Assembly (NCBI GenBank): GCA_018670825.1
Contig: JABHIW010000052.1
Coordinates: forward strand, 1-58,734
Origin: Candidatus Scalindua sp.
Lineage (GTDB): Bacteria; Planctomycetota; Brocadiia; Brocadiales; Scalinduaceae
Length of the DNA stretch: 58,734 bases
Direction of reading: 5' to 3'
The position numbers and the translations under genes were made by a program. Shown piece by piece: positions 27,641 through 36,770 of this stretch. The notes under the pieces were generated by a model. That model made no database searches, was not told the origin of the DNA, and saw nothing but the letters and a program-made list of their open reading frames with translations. Within the stretch, counting starts at the first letter, position 1, and each line of letters opens with the position of its first letter.

Positions 27641-28034
27641 ATATATTTTCTTACATTTTAATCTTCATTCTACAATCTTCAATTGGCTCAGTTATTACAA
27701 TCTTCTTTCCACATAACTTTAATATCGGAATCTGCATTATTCACTTCAAACCAACATACATGAGACACGCATCTTAAAGAAAAAATATAACCGAATACAC
27801 TCTCATCTCCCACCTTACACAATATCTTTAAACTCAACAGAAAATTACAGTTACTATTTTAATGTATAACTGTACCATGTCGCAACTGAGTATACGTGCG
27901 TTATATTAAACGCTACGCACAATATGTCAAGAATTTAAATTTCACTTCCAGACTCTCCGGGGACCTCAGTGAAATTATTTATATTTCACAGGGTAGGCGT
28001 AAAGTTTTAAAGGCTATATGGTAAAACACTTAGT

Positions 28035-28118
28035 TTGTCATTCTGGACTTGTTTCAGAATCTAATGTTTACAACAACTTAGCACCCTAAGAGATCCCGAA
28101 ACGAGTTCGGGCTGACAA
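28035..28118. repeat. REP-like extended palindrome
   Basis: Imperfect inverted repeat with 28-base arms (28035-28062 and 28091-28118). The arms begin TTGTCAT/TTGTCAG and end AGAATCT/GGGATCT when read inward. Palindromes of this GTCATTCTGGACTTGTTTCAG type are dispersed in many bacterial genomes. It lies next to the relic of a RAYT-type transposase, the enzyme class linked to REP elements. Confidence 0.6.
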
Positions 28119-28156
28119 TTGTGACACAATCTCCTGGCAGGTAGACAGGTAAAGGG

Positions 28157-28617
28157 TCAACTCTCTTGTTGACTGCATGTTTTCAATAGTTTTATATAAT
28201 CCTTTCTAATTCTATTACTTATCTTCATTCTCTCTTTCAACCGAAAAATGCTCGAAGCGACTGTCTTGTATGATTTAATCTTATATCTTTTTGCAATCTC
28301 TGGAAAACTTAATCCTGATAATTCACGTGATAATGATATTGCAAATAACCGAGGTATATTTTCCTCCCCCCTTCTTGTTTGATAAATAAGACTTTCATCG
28401 ATATTAAATCTATTACATATCAGAGCATTAATTGTTTTAACCTTTCCTTCTCCAAGAATCGTTCTTTTCGCCATTATTTCTAAAGTAGCACCTTATCACA
28501 ATTTACAAATTTCTCTTTAATCATTTCAACAAATCCGTCATTACCAAATATTAAACTTTTGGCCTTCTTAGAATAAAACTTCATTACATTATCATCTAAC
28601 AAATATCCATAAACTCC
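28157..28617 (-). pseudogene. Relic of a REP-associated (RAYT/IS200-like) transposase, C-terminal part with frameshift
   Basis: The intact frame 28474-28157 (105 residues) is a DnaA-domain-IV-like helix-turn-helix: RRGEENIPRLFAISLSRELSGLSFPEIAKRYKI, typical of the C-terminal extension of REP-associated tyrosine transposases. Just upstream on the same strand, in another frame (28617-28478), lies the preceding part of such a protein (LIFGNDGFVEMIKEKF) ending in a stop. The catalytic HUH/Tyr part is absent. So this is the decayed 3' end of a transposase gene. The 105-residue piece could still be translated alone. Confidence 0.6.
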
Positions 28618-28690
28618 TTATATACTAGTCACGAAAAGAAATTAGAGAATCCTCGATACAAACATCCTTAAATACGTCATACTCTTTTTA

Positions 28691-29477
28691 TGACAACATT
28701 TACCCTGACGCAAGATGAACTATCTAGCTTGAAGAGAGCACACAGCGCATCAAAGAAAAAGCGATTATACTCCTTGGTACAGGATGGACAATCCGTGAAG
28801 TAGCAGAAGTCCTCTTGCTTGACGATGAAACAATAAGGAGCTATTTAAAACGTTATAAAACCGGTGAACTAAATGCGCTATTGAATGATAACTATAAGGG
28901 ATACAGTGGAAAGCTATGTGGTTTGGAGATATTCCAATTAGATGAACATCTTAATGAAAATACTTATCTAAGCACGAAAGAAGTAGTGTCTTATGTTGCC
29001 AAGCGATTCCGAGTTGACTTTAGCGTAAGTGGAATGACAGGATGGCTTCATCTATGGGGCGATGTGTACAAAAAGCTAAAGTTAGTACCAGGGAAAGCGG
29101 ATGCAAAAGCCCAGGAAGAATTTATATCATCTTACCGGGAATTAAAGAGCACCAAAGGAGCGACGGATCCTATATACTTTATGGATGGCACACATCCACA
29201 ACATAAGAGTGTAGTTGCATATGGTTGGATCAAAAAGGGGGCTACAAAAGAACTAAAGAGCAATACAGGACGCCGAAGACTTAACATCAATGGAGCCATT
29301 GATGTTGAGAACACGAGTATATCAGTTGATTATGGTGTGTCCATAAACGCACAGTCAACAATATCTTTGCTGGAAGAGATCGAACTAAAACATACAGAAG
29401 CAGAAACCATTTATGTTATCTGTGATAATGCCAGATATTATAAAACGTATCATGAGTTCCAGAAAACTTCCAAATAA
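28691..29477 (+). pseudogene. IS630-family transposase, degenerate
   Basis: Starts at ATG 28691 (MTTFTLTQDEL), shifts frame near 28740, and continues with the helix-turn-helix RIKEKAIILLGTGWTIREVA and a long open frame to 29477. DDE-type features are present (YFMDGTHPQH with catalytic Asp, and VICDNARYYKT with the second Asp). The third catalytic segment is missing: the frame stops after EFQKTSK where IS630 enzymes continue with PPYSPNLNxIE. A stop plus frameshift make it inactive. Terminal inverted repeats were not identified. Confidence 0.75.
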
Positions 29478-29574
29478 TTGGATCAAATACCTAATATCAT
29501 TTTGGAATGAGTATATTTACAGGACATATGCCATCAGAGCATGAGCATATGTATGTCATTTCCAACCAAAGGCG

Positions 29575-31752
29575 CTATATCGATATCTTTAAGATGTTTA
29601 CAGCACAATACTTAAGTTCAGGTTGCTTTGAGTTGATATCATAAGCCGGGTTCGTTACCAGGTTAACCGACTTGCGATCACCAATCCCAAGTGACTTACC
29701 ATAGTGCATGTTCATATAAATAGTACCTTTTAAAATACGATCCTTAATCCTGACTTTTGCCAATACACTATCACGTCTGGATTTAATCTCAACATTATCA
29801 TTTTCATTTAAATCGAGACATGCAGCATCTCTCGGATTAACCTCCACAAAGTTGTCAGGTTCCATTGCATTAAGTATGGGTACACGTCCGGTACGTGTGC
29901 GTGTATTGAAGTGCCAGGGCAGACGGCCCGTAATCAGGACCAATGGATACTTTTCATTAGTAGTGTCATCAGGTTCAATATATTTACGAGCTAACAGTGC
30001 AGCACGACCATCCGGTCTTGGAAATTGATGATCAATATATAAACGCGATGTACCCGGGTGTCCGATATCGGGACAGGGTAATTGAGGGCCAACTTTACCT
30101 CGCAATCGCTCGTAAGTAACACCGTTCATATCGCAAATACGTCCCCGTGTAATACCCTTCCACTCTTCAAATACTTCTTCTGATGATCTATGAGCAAATT
30201 CTTTGTCAAATCCCATTGAGCGAGCTACTGACGAGATGATCTCATGATCGGGTCTGGCATCGCCTGGTGGCTCTATCACCTTCTCGGCTAATTCAATTCT
30301 CCGCTCAGAGGAGATTAAAGTACCGGTCTTCTCACACCATTGGGCGGCAGCCAGTACAACATCAGCCAGCATGGTTGTCTCTGTCGGATGAAATATATCC
30401 TGAACAACAAGCAATTCCGACTTGGCGAAAGCATCTTCCACCCATTTTGCAGAGGGTAATGAAGCAGCCGGATTTGTGCCCATAACCCATAAAGCACGCA
30501 CTTCACCTGAATGAAGGCCTTTAATAATATCAATAATTGAACGACCGGGTACCGGTTGGATTTGGACAACAGGAACACCCCAATAATCAGCAACTTCAGT
30601 GCGATGTTGATAGTTGGCTACTTGTCGAACACCGGGCAAGAGGTGTGACAGAGCTCCAACCCATCTGTTGCCCAGGGCATTCGCCTCTCCGGTCAACGAG
30701 AGTGGGCCGGCCCCGACACGGCAAAAATTGTCTGTTAACAAGGACAGGTTATGCAGTGTGTTATTTTTAAATACTGCCTGAGTCGAGTGATTGTAGCCCT
30801 GGAACCAGAATGTCAGCATTGCCTTGGCTTCGGCAATAGTGTGGGCAGTCTTGATAATTTGGTCTTCAGTACAACCGGTGATTTTTGCGACTTTTGCTGG
30901 AGTATATTCTATCAGAAATTCTTTCAGATCACTTAAACCTGAAGCATGTCTTTCAACATTGGCTTCATCAACAAGACCATCGTTCAACAATACATAAGCT
31001 AATGCATTGTTAAGGGCAACGTCTGTACCCGGCCAGATCTGTAAGTGAATGTCCGCAATTTCTGTTATTTCAGACTTTCGTGGATCTACAACTATAACCT
31101 TGGCACCATTTCTCTTTTTAGCGGCGACAACACGATCGAACAATATTGGCAAGGAGACGGCCATATTATTACCGGCAATAAAAAAAAGGTCTGCCTCCTC
31201 TATATCGGCATAACATGCTGGCGGTGCGTCAATGCCGATGGTTGAAGCAAATCCCATCGCCGTACTTGCCATACATAAGCGCGTGCTGCACTCTATGTTA
31301 TTCGAACTGATAAACCCCTTAAATAATTTGTTAATCAGATAATACTCTTCTGTTAAGCAGTGTGCACCACCAAAAAAAGCGACAGCATTCGGTCCGTATT
31401 TATCAATTATCCTTGTAAACTCGTTTGCAACGTGCGTAATAGCGTCATTATAGTTAACAGGTACAAGTTTATCGTTACGTCTTATCATGTGTTGTGTGAG
31501 ACGCCCGGAAGCGGCGAAGACATCGGGAAGTGTCTTACCCAGGTGACAAAACTTGCCGTCATTCACAGGATGCCCCTTCATTCCATGAGTTTCTACAATT
31601 CTGCCATTGCTGACACCAACTATCAGCCCACATCCAATGCCACAATATGGACAAGTCGATTTCGTCCATTCAATTGACTCACCAGTCGAAATATTCGCTA
31701 GCCCCTCCCGCTCTTTAATAATTTGTTCGCGTGTTTTTGTTGTATGTTCCAT
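29575..31752 (-). CDS. Molybdopterin oxidoreductase, NasA/formate-dehydrogenase type
   Basis: A 725-residue cytoplasmic (no Tat signal) Mo/W-bisMGD enzyme. An N-terminal [4Fe-4S] site is formed by C34, C37, C41 and C69 (CPYCGIGC ... KFCHLG), and the likely Mo ligand is C160 in STRLCMASTAMGF, followed by the bisMGD domains and the C-terminal molydopterin dinucleotide-binding domain (about 600-725, ITGRLPWHFNTRTRTGR). This matches assimilatory nitrate reductases (NasA/NarB) and related formate dehydrogenases. The HNTR-like substitution (FNTRTRTGR) fits the nitrate reductase branch better, but substrate is not certain. No partner electron-transfer subunit is adjacent. ATG 31752 is chosen over TTG 31761. 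Confidence 0.85.
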   Translation of the reverse strand: MEHTTKTREQIIKEREGLANISTGESIEWTKSTCPYCGIGCGLIVGVSNGRIVETHGMKGHPVNDGKFCHLGKTLPDVFAASGRLTQHMIRRNDKLVPVNYNDAITHVANEFTRIIDKYGPNAVAFFGGAHCLTEEYYLINKLFKGFISSNNIECSTRLCMASTAMGFASTIGIDAPPACYADIEEADLFFIAGNNMAVSLPILFDRVVAAKKRNGAKVIVVDPRKSEITEIADIHLQIWPGTDVALNNALAYVLLNDGLVDEANVERHASGLSDLKEFLIEYTPAKVAKITGCTEDQIIKTAHTIAEAKAMLTFWFQGYNHSTQAVFKNNTLHNLSLLTDNFCRVGAGPLSLTGEANALGNRWVGALSHLLPGVRQVANYQHRTEVADYWGVPVVQIQPVPGRSIIDIIKGLHSGEVRALWVMGTNPAASLPSAKWVEDAFAKSELLVVQDIFHPTETTMLADVVLAAAQWCEKTGTLISSERRIELAEKVIEPPGDARPDHEIISSVARSMGFDKEFAHRSSEEVFEEWKGITRGRICDMNGVTYERLRGKVGPQLPCPDIGHPGTSRLYIDHQFPRPDGRAALLARKYIEPDDTTNEKYPLVLITGRLPWHFNTRTRTGRVPILNAMEPDNFVEVNPRDAACLDLNENDNVEIKSRRDSVLAKVRIKDRILKGTIYMNMHYGKSLGIGDRKSVNLVTNPAYDINSKQPELKYCAVNILKISI

Positions 31753-31790
31753 TATTACCAAGCCTTCATTATAAACGACTAGAGATTTAC

Positions 31791-31812
31791 TATTGTCTAT
31801 TGTCTATTGATT
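31791..31812. repeat. Left border repeat of four-helix-bundle cassette 2
   Basis: Tandem ATTGTCTATTGTCTATTGA, just after the 3' end of the four-helix-bundle gene. A loosely matching inverted copy lies at 32199-32220. Confidence 0.45.
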
Positions 31813-32166
31813 TTATTTTTCCTTTTGGGCTGTTTTCCTTGTAGCAACAAAAATAGAGGTCAATTCATGTGCTTCTTTAAAAAGTGGCAAGACTCTTTTT
31901 TTTTGTAATAAATTTTCACCTATAACAAATTCCAACCAAAATCCAGATTCATCTGATTCCTCAATCACAATACTTAATTTTAATATAAAACCAGGCTTAG
32001 TTTGGGCCAAAAGAGTTGCACGATAATTAGCGGCAACAGAAGTTGCACATCGTATTAGTTGTTTTTTTATATGGGTTCCTAATTCTATTTTTGGTAATAT
32101 TACAGCAAGCTTAACACACCTATGAGCAAATTCTTTTGTTCTTTTTTTCAACTCTTCAGCATCCAT
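31813..32166 (-). CDS. Four-helix-bundle protein (23S rRNA intervening-sequence family), cassette 2
   Basis: A 117-residue S23/TIGR02436-type four-helix-bundle protein of unknown function. Family motifs: TKEFAHRCVKLA, KKQLIRCATSVAANYR (the Val-Ala-Ala-Asn-Tyr-Arg core) and IVIEESDESGFWLEFV. The ATG at 32166 has AGGAGA five bases upstream, so the longer frame to 32205 is not used. It is distinct in sequence from cassette 1 (VAANYRATLLA versus VAEGFGRF, two known subgroups). It separates the NasA-like gene from the dCache kinase and is bordered by short ATTGTCTATTG/CAATCAATC repeats. Confidence 0.87.
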   Translation of the reverse strand: MDAEELKKRTKEFAHRCVKLAVILPKIELGTHIKKQLIRCATSVAANYRATLLAQTKPGFILKLSIVIEESDESGFWLEFVIGENLLQKKRVLPLFKEAHELTSIFVATRKTAQKEK

Positions 32167-32198
32167 GCTTTCTCCTATACAGGTTGATGTTCTAACAA

Positions 32199-32220
32199 CA
32201 ATCAATCAACAATCTTCAAT
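32199..32220. repeat. Right border repeat of four-helix-bundle cassette 2
   Basis: ACAATCAATCAACAATCTTCAAT lies at the 5' side of the gene; its reverse complement (ATTGAAGATTGTTGATTGATTG) resembles the left border ATTGTCTATTG repeats. Match is loose. Confidence 0.35.
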
Positions 32221-34624
32221 CCCTCACCGCCGGAAACTTAATCTTAAACGTGCTTCCTTTTCCCTCTTCACTCTCTACTGAAATATAGCCATCATTGGAT
32301 GTAATAATCTCCTTTACTATTGATAGGCCGAGTCCCATTCCTTTACTTTTTTTTGTGAAGAATGGTTCGAATATTTTATCCATATCATCTTTTGTAATAC
32401 CACTCCCGGTATCTTCAAAGGAGATTTCTACGAAATCTCCTTCGAGTGCGGAATCTTGAGTTTGTGGCTCACTCAGTTCCGAACTTGAAACACTCTGCGT
32501 CTTAACGGTAATCAAACCCTTTTCAGGCATGGCACGCACTGCATTTGCTGTTAGATTGGAGAAGACCTGTCTCAGTTGAAGACGATCAACGATAATATCA
32601 GGACATTCACTATTAAGTTTTAAAGTATGCTTTATGTGTTTCGGTAAAGGATACTCTTCAAAAAATTCCTTCACATATTCATAGGTATTTAGCCTACTCT
32701 TCTCTGGTGCTTTTGTTTCCGATAGTCGTGTTAAGCTTGTAATAATCTCATTTGCATGGTTGACCTCGCCATTAATCAAGCGGAGATGTTTCTTTGTCTT
32801 TTCATCCGCATCCTTAAGTGTCATATTCAAGAAATATGATGAATTCTTAATTATTGTCAAAGGATGCCTGATATCGTGTGCTATGGATCCCGACACACGT
32901 CCGATAACGGCAAATTTCTCTTTCAGTACAAGTGAATTATTTGCCTCCTTGAGCTTCTCTTGTGTCCGCTTATACATCAACGCCTCAACAAATACGGTAG
33001 ACAAGTTTTCAATAGATTCCAGGTCGCATTTATTATAGCCTGCTTTTTTGTTGCCCAGGGCAATCATGCCGAATGTCTTATCATCATGTTTTAATGGAAC
33101 ACCAAGAAAAGATGTTAACAATGGATGTCCCTCGGGAATCCCAATCCTATCCGGGTGCGAACCTGGGTCATTAATGATCGCTGACGTCTCTGCTTTGAGT
33201 ACTGATCCGTAAATTCCATGAATCTTCATGTTTAATATAAGACTTGTTGCATGGGATTCGTTTATTTCACAAGCATCCCACCCGGGATTGCTGACTGCAA
33301 TAGTATCAAAAGAGCCGGAGGCATTGATCTCGCCAATAAAGCCAAACTTACTATCTGTTAAAATCTCAGCAGTATTAAGAAACATTTTGCACATCTGTTC
33401 TTCTGTCTTATTTGACAGAGACTCTCTGAGTACCATGTCAATTGCATTTACGATTTCGGTTTGTCTCAGGGCAATATCTTCAGCAGATTTTCTATCATTT
33501 ATTTCATTTTGTAACCCTTCTGCCATGGTATTAAAGCTGTTTGCCAGAAGTCCAATCTCATCAACCATTGCCACTTGATTTCTCGCAGAAAGGTCTCCAC
33601 CCTGAATTTTCTTTGAAACTTTTGCCATTTCCTTAATAGGATGAGTCAAGTTCCTCGCCAAAATGTATGCAACTATATAAACGACTACAATTATACAAAC
33701 GAAAAGGATAATGATATTTTTTATCAATCCCGAAATAGGAGAGTAAATTTCTTCCAGGTCCTGTTTTGCCACAAATCCCCAATTGGTTCTTGGAATATAT
33801 GTGTATGCCGCCAGCACTTTTGTGCCCCGGTAATCTGTTGTTTCAGTAATCCCGCTTTTTCCGTGTGCGGCATTTTTAGCAGGAACGGCATCTATCTTTA
33901 ATTGAAGTGGTGCACCATCATACCACCTCAGTTTGTTTAAAGCGACTACCTCCTTGTTGACAATAAGCGTCTCTCCCGTTGATCCCATGCCCACTCGCTC
34001 ATGGAGCAATGCGTAAAGAGATTCTTCCAGATTAATGCGTGCAACCAGTACTCCAACAATTTGCTCAGGACTGTCAGCACCAAATATCAGTCTTGAAAAG
34101 GTCATGACAGGTATCTCTAAGATCTTTGAATAATAAATATCATTGATAAAGAGTTTCTGTGTACGCACAGCTTCTGTAAAGAATAATTCCTCTGACATGT
34201 CAGTCCCATCGTGTGATTTATTGGTAGAGATTAAAATCTTGCCTGAGACGGGATCTAGTACAAACAGTTCGTTATAGGCCTTATAGTTAATGAGAAACTG
34301 GCCCAGGCATTTCCTGATGGATTCCTCCGTGTTCATACTGCGTTTTTCAGTGTCTGATTTATTCAGTAAATTTTCTGTTGATTTGATATCATAGTCTTCT
34401 GCAACGGTATGAACGTCTCCAATTCTTTCATCCAGCCATTCATTGATCTGCTGTACCTTCAGGTCTCGAATTGTAGTGAGTTTAAGAAACCCCTCTTCCT
34501 TAATGGACTGCACTCTCTGGTTATAAACAATAATACAAAAGAATAGCAAAGGTATCACGGAAACCAGGAGAAGCCAGAAAGTCTGACGTTTTCGTATGCT
34601 TTTAAATTGAAGCCATGCCTTCAT
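32216..34624 (-). CDS. Membrane sensor histidine kinase dCache-HAMP-GAF-HisKA
   Basis: An 802-residue transmembrane kinase. First membrane helix at about 16-36, an extracytoplasmic double-Cache sensor (about 40-265), second helix (about 275-297, IIILFVCIIVVVYIVAYILA), HAMP (about 298-350), GAF (about 375-530), and HisKA/HATPase_c with H-box SIAHDIRHPLTII, N-box NLTANAVRAMPEKG and G motifs DTGSGITKDD and GMGLGL. The ATG at 34624 has GGAGGTGAC directly upstream. It starts 15 bases after the stop of a substrate-binding lipoprotein gene, so the two are translationally linked and probably form a sensing unit. The receiver partner is not adjacent. Confidence 0.93.
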   Translation of the reverse strand: MKAWLQFKSIRKRQTFWLLLVSVIPLLFFCIIVYNQRVQSIKEEGFLKLTTIRDLKVQQINEWLDERIGDVHTVAEDYDIKSTENLLNKSDTEKRSMNTEESIRKCLGQFLINYKAYNELFVLDPVSGKILISTNKSHDGTDMSEELFFTEAVRTQKLFINDIYYSKILEIPVMTFSRLIFGADSPEQIVGVLVARINLEESLYALLHERVGMGSTGETLIVNKEVVALNKLRWYDGAPLQLKIDAVPAKNAAHGKSGITETTDYRGTKVLAAYTYIPRTNWGFVAKQDLEEIYSPISGLIKNIIILFVCIIVVVYIVAYILARNLTHPIKEMAKVSKKIQGGDLSARNQVAMVDEIGLLANSFNTMAEGLQNEINDRKSAEDIALRQTEIVNAIDMVLRESLSNKTEEQMCKMFLNTAEILTDSKFGFIGEINASGSFDTIAVSNPGWDACEINESHATSLILNMKIHGIYGSVLKAETSAIINDPGSHPDRIGIPEGHPLLTSFLGVPLKHDDKTFGMIALGNKKAGYNKCDLESIENLSTVFVEALMYKRTQEKLKEANNSLVLKEKFAVIGRVSGSIAHDIRHPLTIIKNSSYFLNMTLKDADEKTKKHLRLINGEVNHANEIITSLTRLSETKAPEKSRLNTYEYVKEFFEEYPLPKHIKHTLKLNSECPDIIVDRLQLRQVFSNLTANAVRAMPEKGLITVKTQSVSSSELSEPQTQDSALEGDFVEISFEDTGSGITKDDMDKIFEPFFTKKSKGMGLGLSIVKEIITSNDGYISVESEEGKGSTFKIKFPAVRD

Positions 34625-34639
34625 TGTCACCTCCAACAA

Positions 34640-35734
34640 CTATAATTTGTCAAGTGTAGACACGATTGATGAATCGAAGAAATCATCCGTATTTAGCCTT
34701 CCGGAAAGCAGTCCCTCAGACATCATGAAATCAATGATAACCTGAGAGTATTTATATATGTTATTATCATATTCCGAATTAAAGATGTTTTTATTTGTTT
34801 TGAGGTCAGGAGCAATTAATCCGCTCAATCCCTGTTTAAATTCAGCTAAAGTTATTTGTTTTTCTGATGTAATAATTTCTGATGCTTCATCCGGATTACC
34901 GTTAATATACTCCAGCGCTTCAAACCATGTTTTCGCTACCTTGACTATTGCGGATTTATTGCTATGAAAAAAAGACTCGGAGAAGACGAGAATATCGATA
35001 ATCTCAAATGGAATGTCTTTAGAGCTGAATAGTAGATTCCCTTCATATCGATTTAACAAGATTGTTGACGTAGGGTTATAACACACCATGGCATCTACAC
35101 CGTGTTCTCTGAATGTCGTCAACCAGTTTTCTGCCTTCACCTCAATTAATTTAACCTCCCATTCTTTTATATTATTTGCCTTCAAAGCTCTCTGTAGTAA
35201 GAACTCCCCCACTACAGTCCCCTCATAGCCTATCTTTTTTGCTTTAAGAGACTGCATGTCTGTAATGCTTTTTTGTCCGATGAGCATATCACCACCCATA
35301 GAATAATCAATGACTAAGACTGCTTTTACAGGGCATCCTGACTCATGCAGCGAAACAGCCTCGTCCATCGTAAGCGCCGCTCCATAAAGGACGCCATTCC
35401 TCATTGCCTGCATCTCTTCCTGTGCGGATCCATATCTTTTGATCTCTACATTGACATTGTTCTTTTGAAACAGATTTTTTGATTCGGCCAGGATTAATGG
35501 ATCGTATCCTGTCCAGGTATTTATCCCGATTACGACAGGGGTTTGCGAACCAACCTTAGAGCAGGACAAAAACGGTAAAAGAAAAAGTAATAAGAGCAGG
35601 GATATACAATAAGTGTTTGATTTATTTCTGAATACCACACCTCTCTCTACTTTTGGTTTGACTGTTTTTTGATGAATATTTTTAGATCTGGATTTGAGTT
35701 TTTCCTGAAGTGATAGTAATTCAACATCTTTCAT
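34640..35734 (-). CDS. NMT1/SsuA-type substrate-binding lipoprotein
   Basis: An ABC-type periplasmic binding protein of the NMT1/THI5/SsuA-like fold (364 residues). A lipobox LPFLSC (Cys58 from the ATG at 35734) follows a hydrophobic segment, and the mature protein opens with the fold's typical VVIGINTWTGYDPLILAESKN. A 35-residue basic pre-sequence before the hydrophobic segment is unusual; a GTG further in would give a standard signal but has a poorly spaced box. No permease or ATPase gene is nearby, whereas a dCache kinase follows at 15 bases, so it probably presents a ligand to that kinase. Ligand unknown; relatives bind nitrate, taurine, thiamin precursors or phthalate. Confidence 0.85.
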   Translation of the reverse strand: MKDVELLSLQEKLKSRSKNIHQKTVKPKVERGVVFRNKSNTYCISLLLLLFLLPFLSCSKVGSQTPVVIGINTWTGYDPLILAESKNLFQKNNVNVEIKRYGSAQEEMQAMRNGVLYGAALTMDEAVSLHESGCPVKAVLVIDYSMGGDMLIGQKSITDMQSLKAKKIGYEGTVVGEFLLQRALKANNIKEWEVKLIEVKAENWLTTFREHGVDAMVCYNPTSTILLNRYEGNLLFSSKDIPFEIIDILVFSESFFHSNKSAIVKVAKTWFEALEYINGNPDEASEIITSEKQITLAEFKQGLSGLIAPDLKTNKNIFNSEYDNNIYKYSQVIIDFMMSEGLLSGRLNTDDFFDSSIVSTLDKL

Positions 35735-36005
35735 AGAGATTGCCCTCAATACGAATTCGGTTGTTTAGACTATTTTTGAAATACTTCCCTATCCAATAGC
35801 CGGTAATATTCCTTTGGGTATCTACTTTATGATGAGTAGTTGCAAGATGCGTGGTTGTTACTGTCTCCCTGAATAGTGCATTACTGCTTTCCTTGCAATT
35901 GTGTTAGTGTATATTAAACCCTGCTGTTCGTAAAGTCTTAATTATCGCCTAAGAGCAAAGGATTATGAGGTTTGGAATAAAGTGGCAAGCATGAAACAAC
36001 CGAAA

Positions 36006-36770
36006 CTATTGTGTATTCCATTCCCACGACTCTACTTCTGTAAGGAAAGATTTATCTGTCAGATCATATCTGAGCGGGGTTATTGAGATATAGCCGTCTT
36101 TGAGTGCATGCATATCAGTACCAATAACATCTATCTTCGGCCATCCGGTACCGGCCAACCAGTAATATGCTATGCCACGCGGGTCCGTCCGTTTCTCATA
36201 GTGTTCTTCAAAATCACCGGAGAATTGTTTCGTAATCTTTACTCCTTTAATCTTGTCCTTTGCTATATTAGGTATGTTTACATTGAGCAGTGTGCCTCTT
36301 GGTAACTCCTTCTTCATGATAAGAGCAATAATATCTTTTGCCGTCTCGGCAGCCCCCTTTACATCAGGTGTTGATTCTGAAATCTCCAGAGAGACAGCGA
36401 CAGATGGAATACCTAATAGAGCACCTTCAATGGCAGCTGCAACTGTCCCGGAATACAACACATTTATCCCGACATTAGCACCAATATTTATACCGGAAAC
36501 CAGTAACTGAGATTTCTCCTTTACTATTTCTCTCACCGCAAGTTTGACACAATCCGCAGGAGAGCCATCGATTCCATAACCAATAAAATCGCCATTAGCA
36601 TACACATCTCTCACTCTCAGGGGGTGACTAAAGGTTATTGAATGACCAACACCACTTTTCTGCACATCCGGTGCGACAACAGTAACTGAACCAAATGATG
36701 CCAAAGCTTTCTTTAATTCCAGGATGCCTGGTGAGTAAATACCATCATCATTTGTTAATATAATCTTCAA
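36006..36770 (-). CDS. surE: 5'-nucleotidase SurE
   Basis: Survival protein SurE, a metal-dependent 5'/3'-nucleotidase and exopolyphosphatase. N-terminal metal site ILTNDDGIYSPG (D8, D9), S39-region Gln-Lys-Ser-Gly-Val-Gly-His (QKSGVGHSIT), and NIGANVGINVLYSGTVAAAIEG are all conserved; 254 residues is full length. The start overlaps the end of the upstream cupin lipoprotein gene by 4 bases, so they are co-translated. Confidence 0.95.
   Translation of the reverse strand: MKIILTNDDGIYSPGILELKKALASFGSVTVVAPDVQKSGVGHSITFSHPLRVRDVYANGDFIGYGIDGSPADCVKLAVREIVKEKSQLLVSGINIGANVGINVLYSGTVAAAIEGALLGIPSVAVSLEISESTPDVKGAAETAKDIIALIMKKELPRGTLLNVNIPNIAKDKIKGVKITKQFSGDFEEHYEKRTDPRGIAYYWLAGTGWPKIDVIGTDMHALKDGYISITPLRYDLTDKSFLTEVESWEWNTQ

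Larger units (their letters stand above)
27146..28156. other. Long non-coding region rich in secondary structure
   Basis: About 1 kb without a credible gene. From left to right it holds the upstream region of the PAS kinase, a strong minus-strand terminator (27518-27567), a candidate small RNA leading into it, a perfect 9-base inverted repeat (27938-27946 with 27968-27976), and an extended REP-like palindrome (28035-28118). Composition is AT-rich apart from these structured pieces. Confidence 0.5.
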
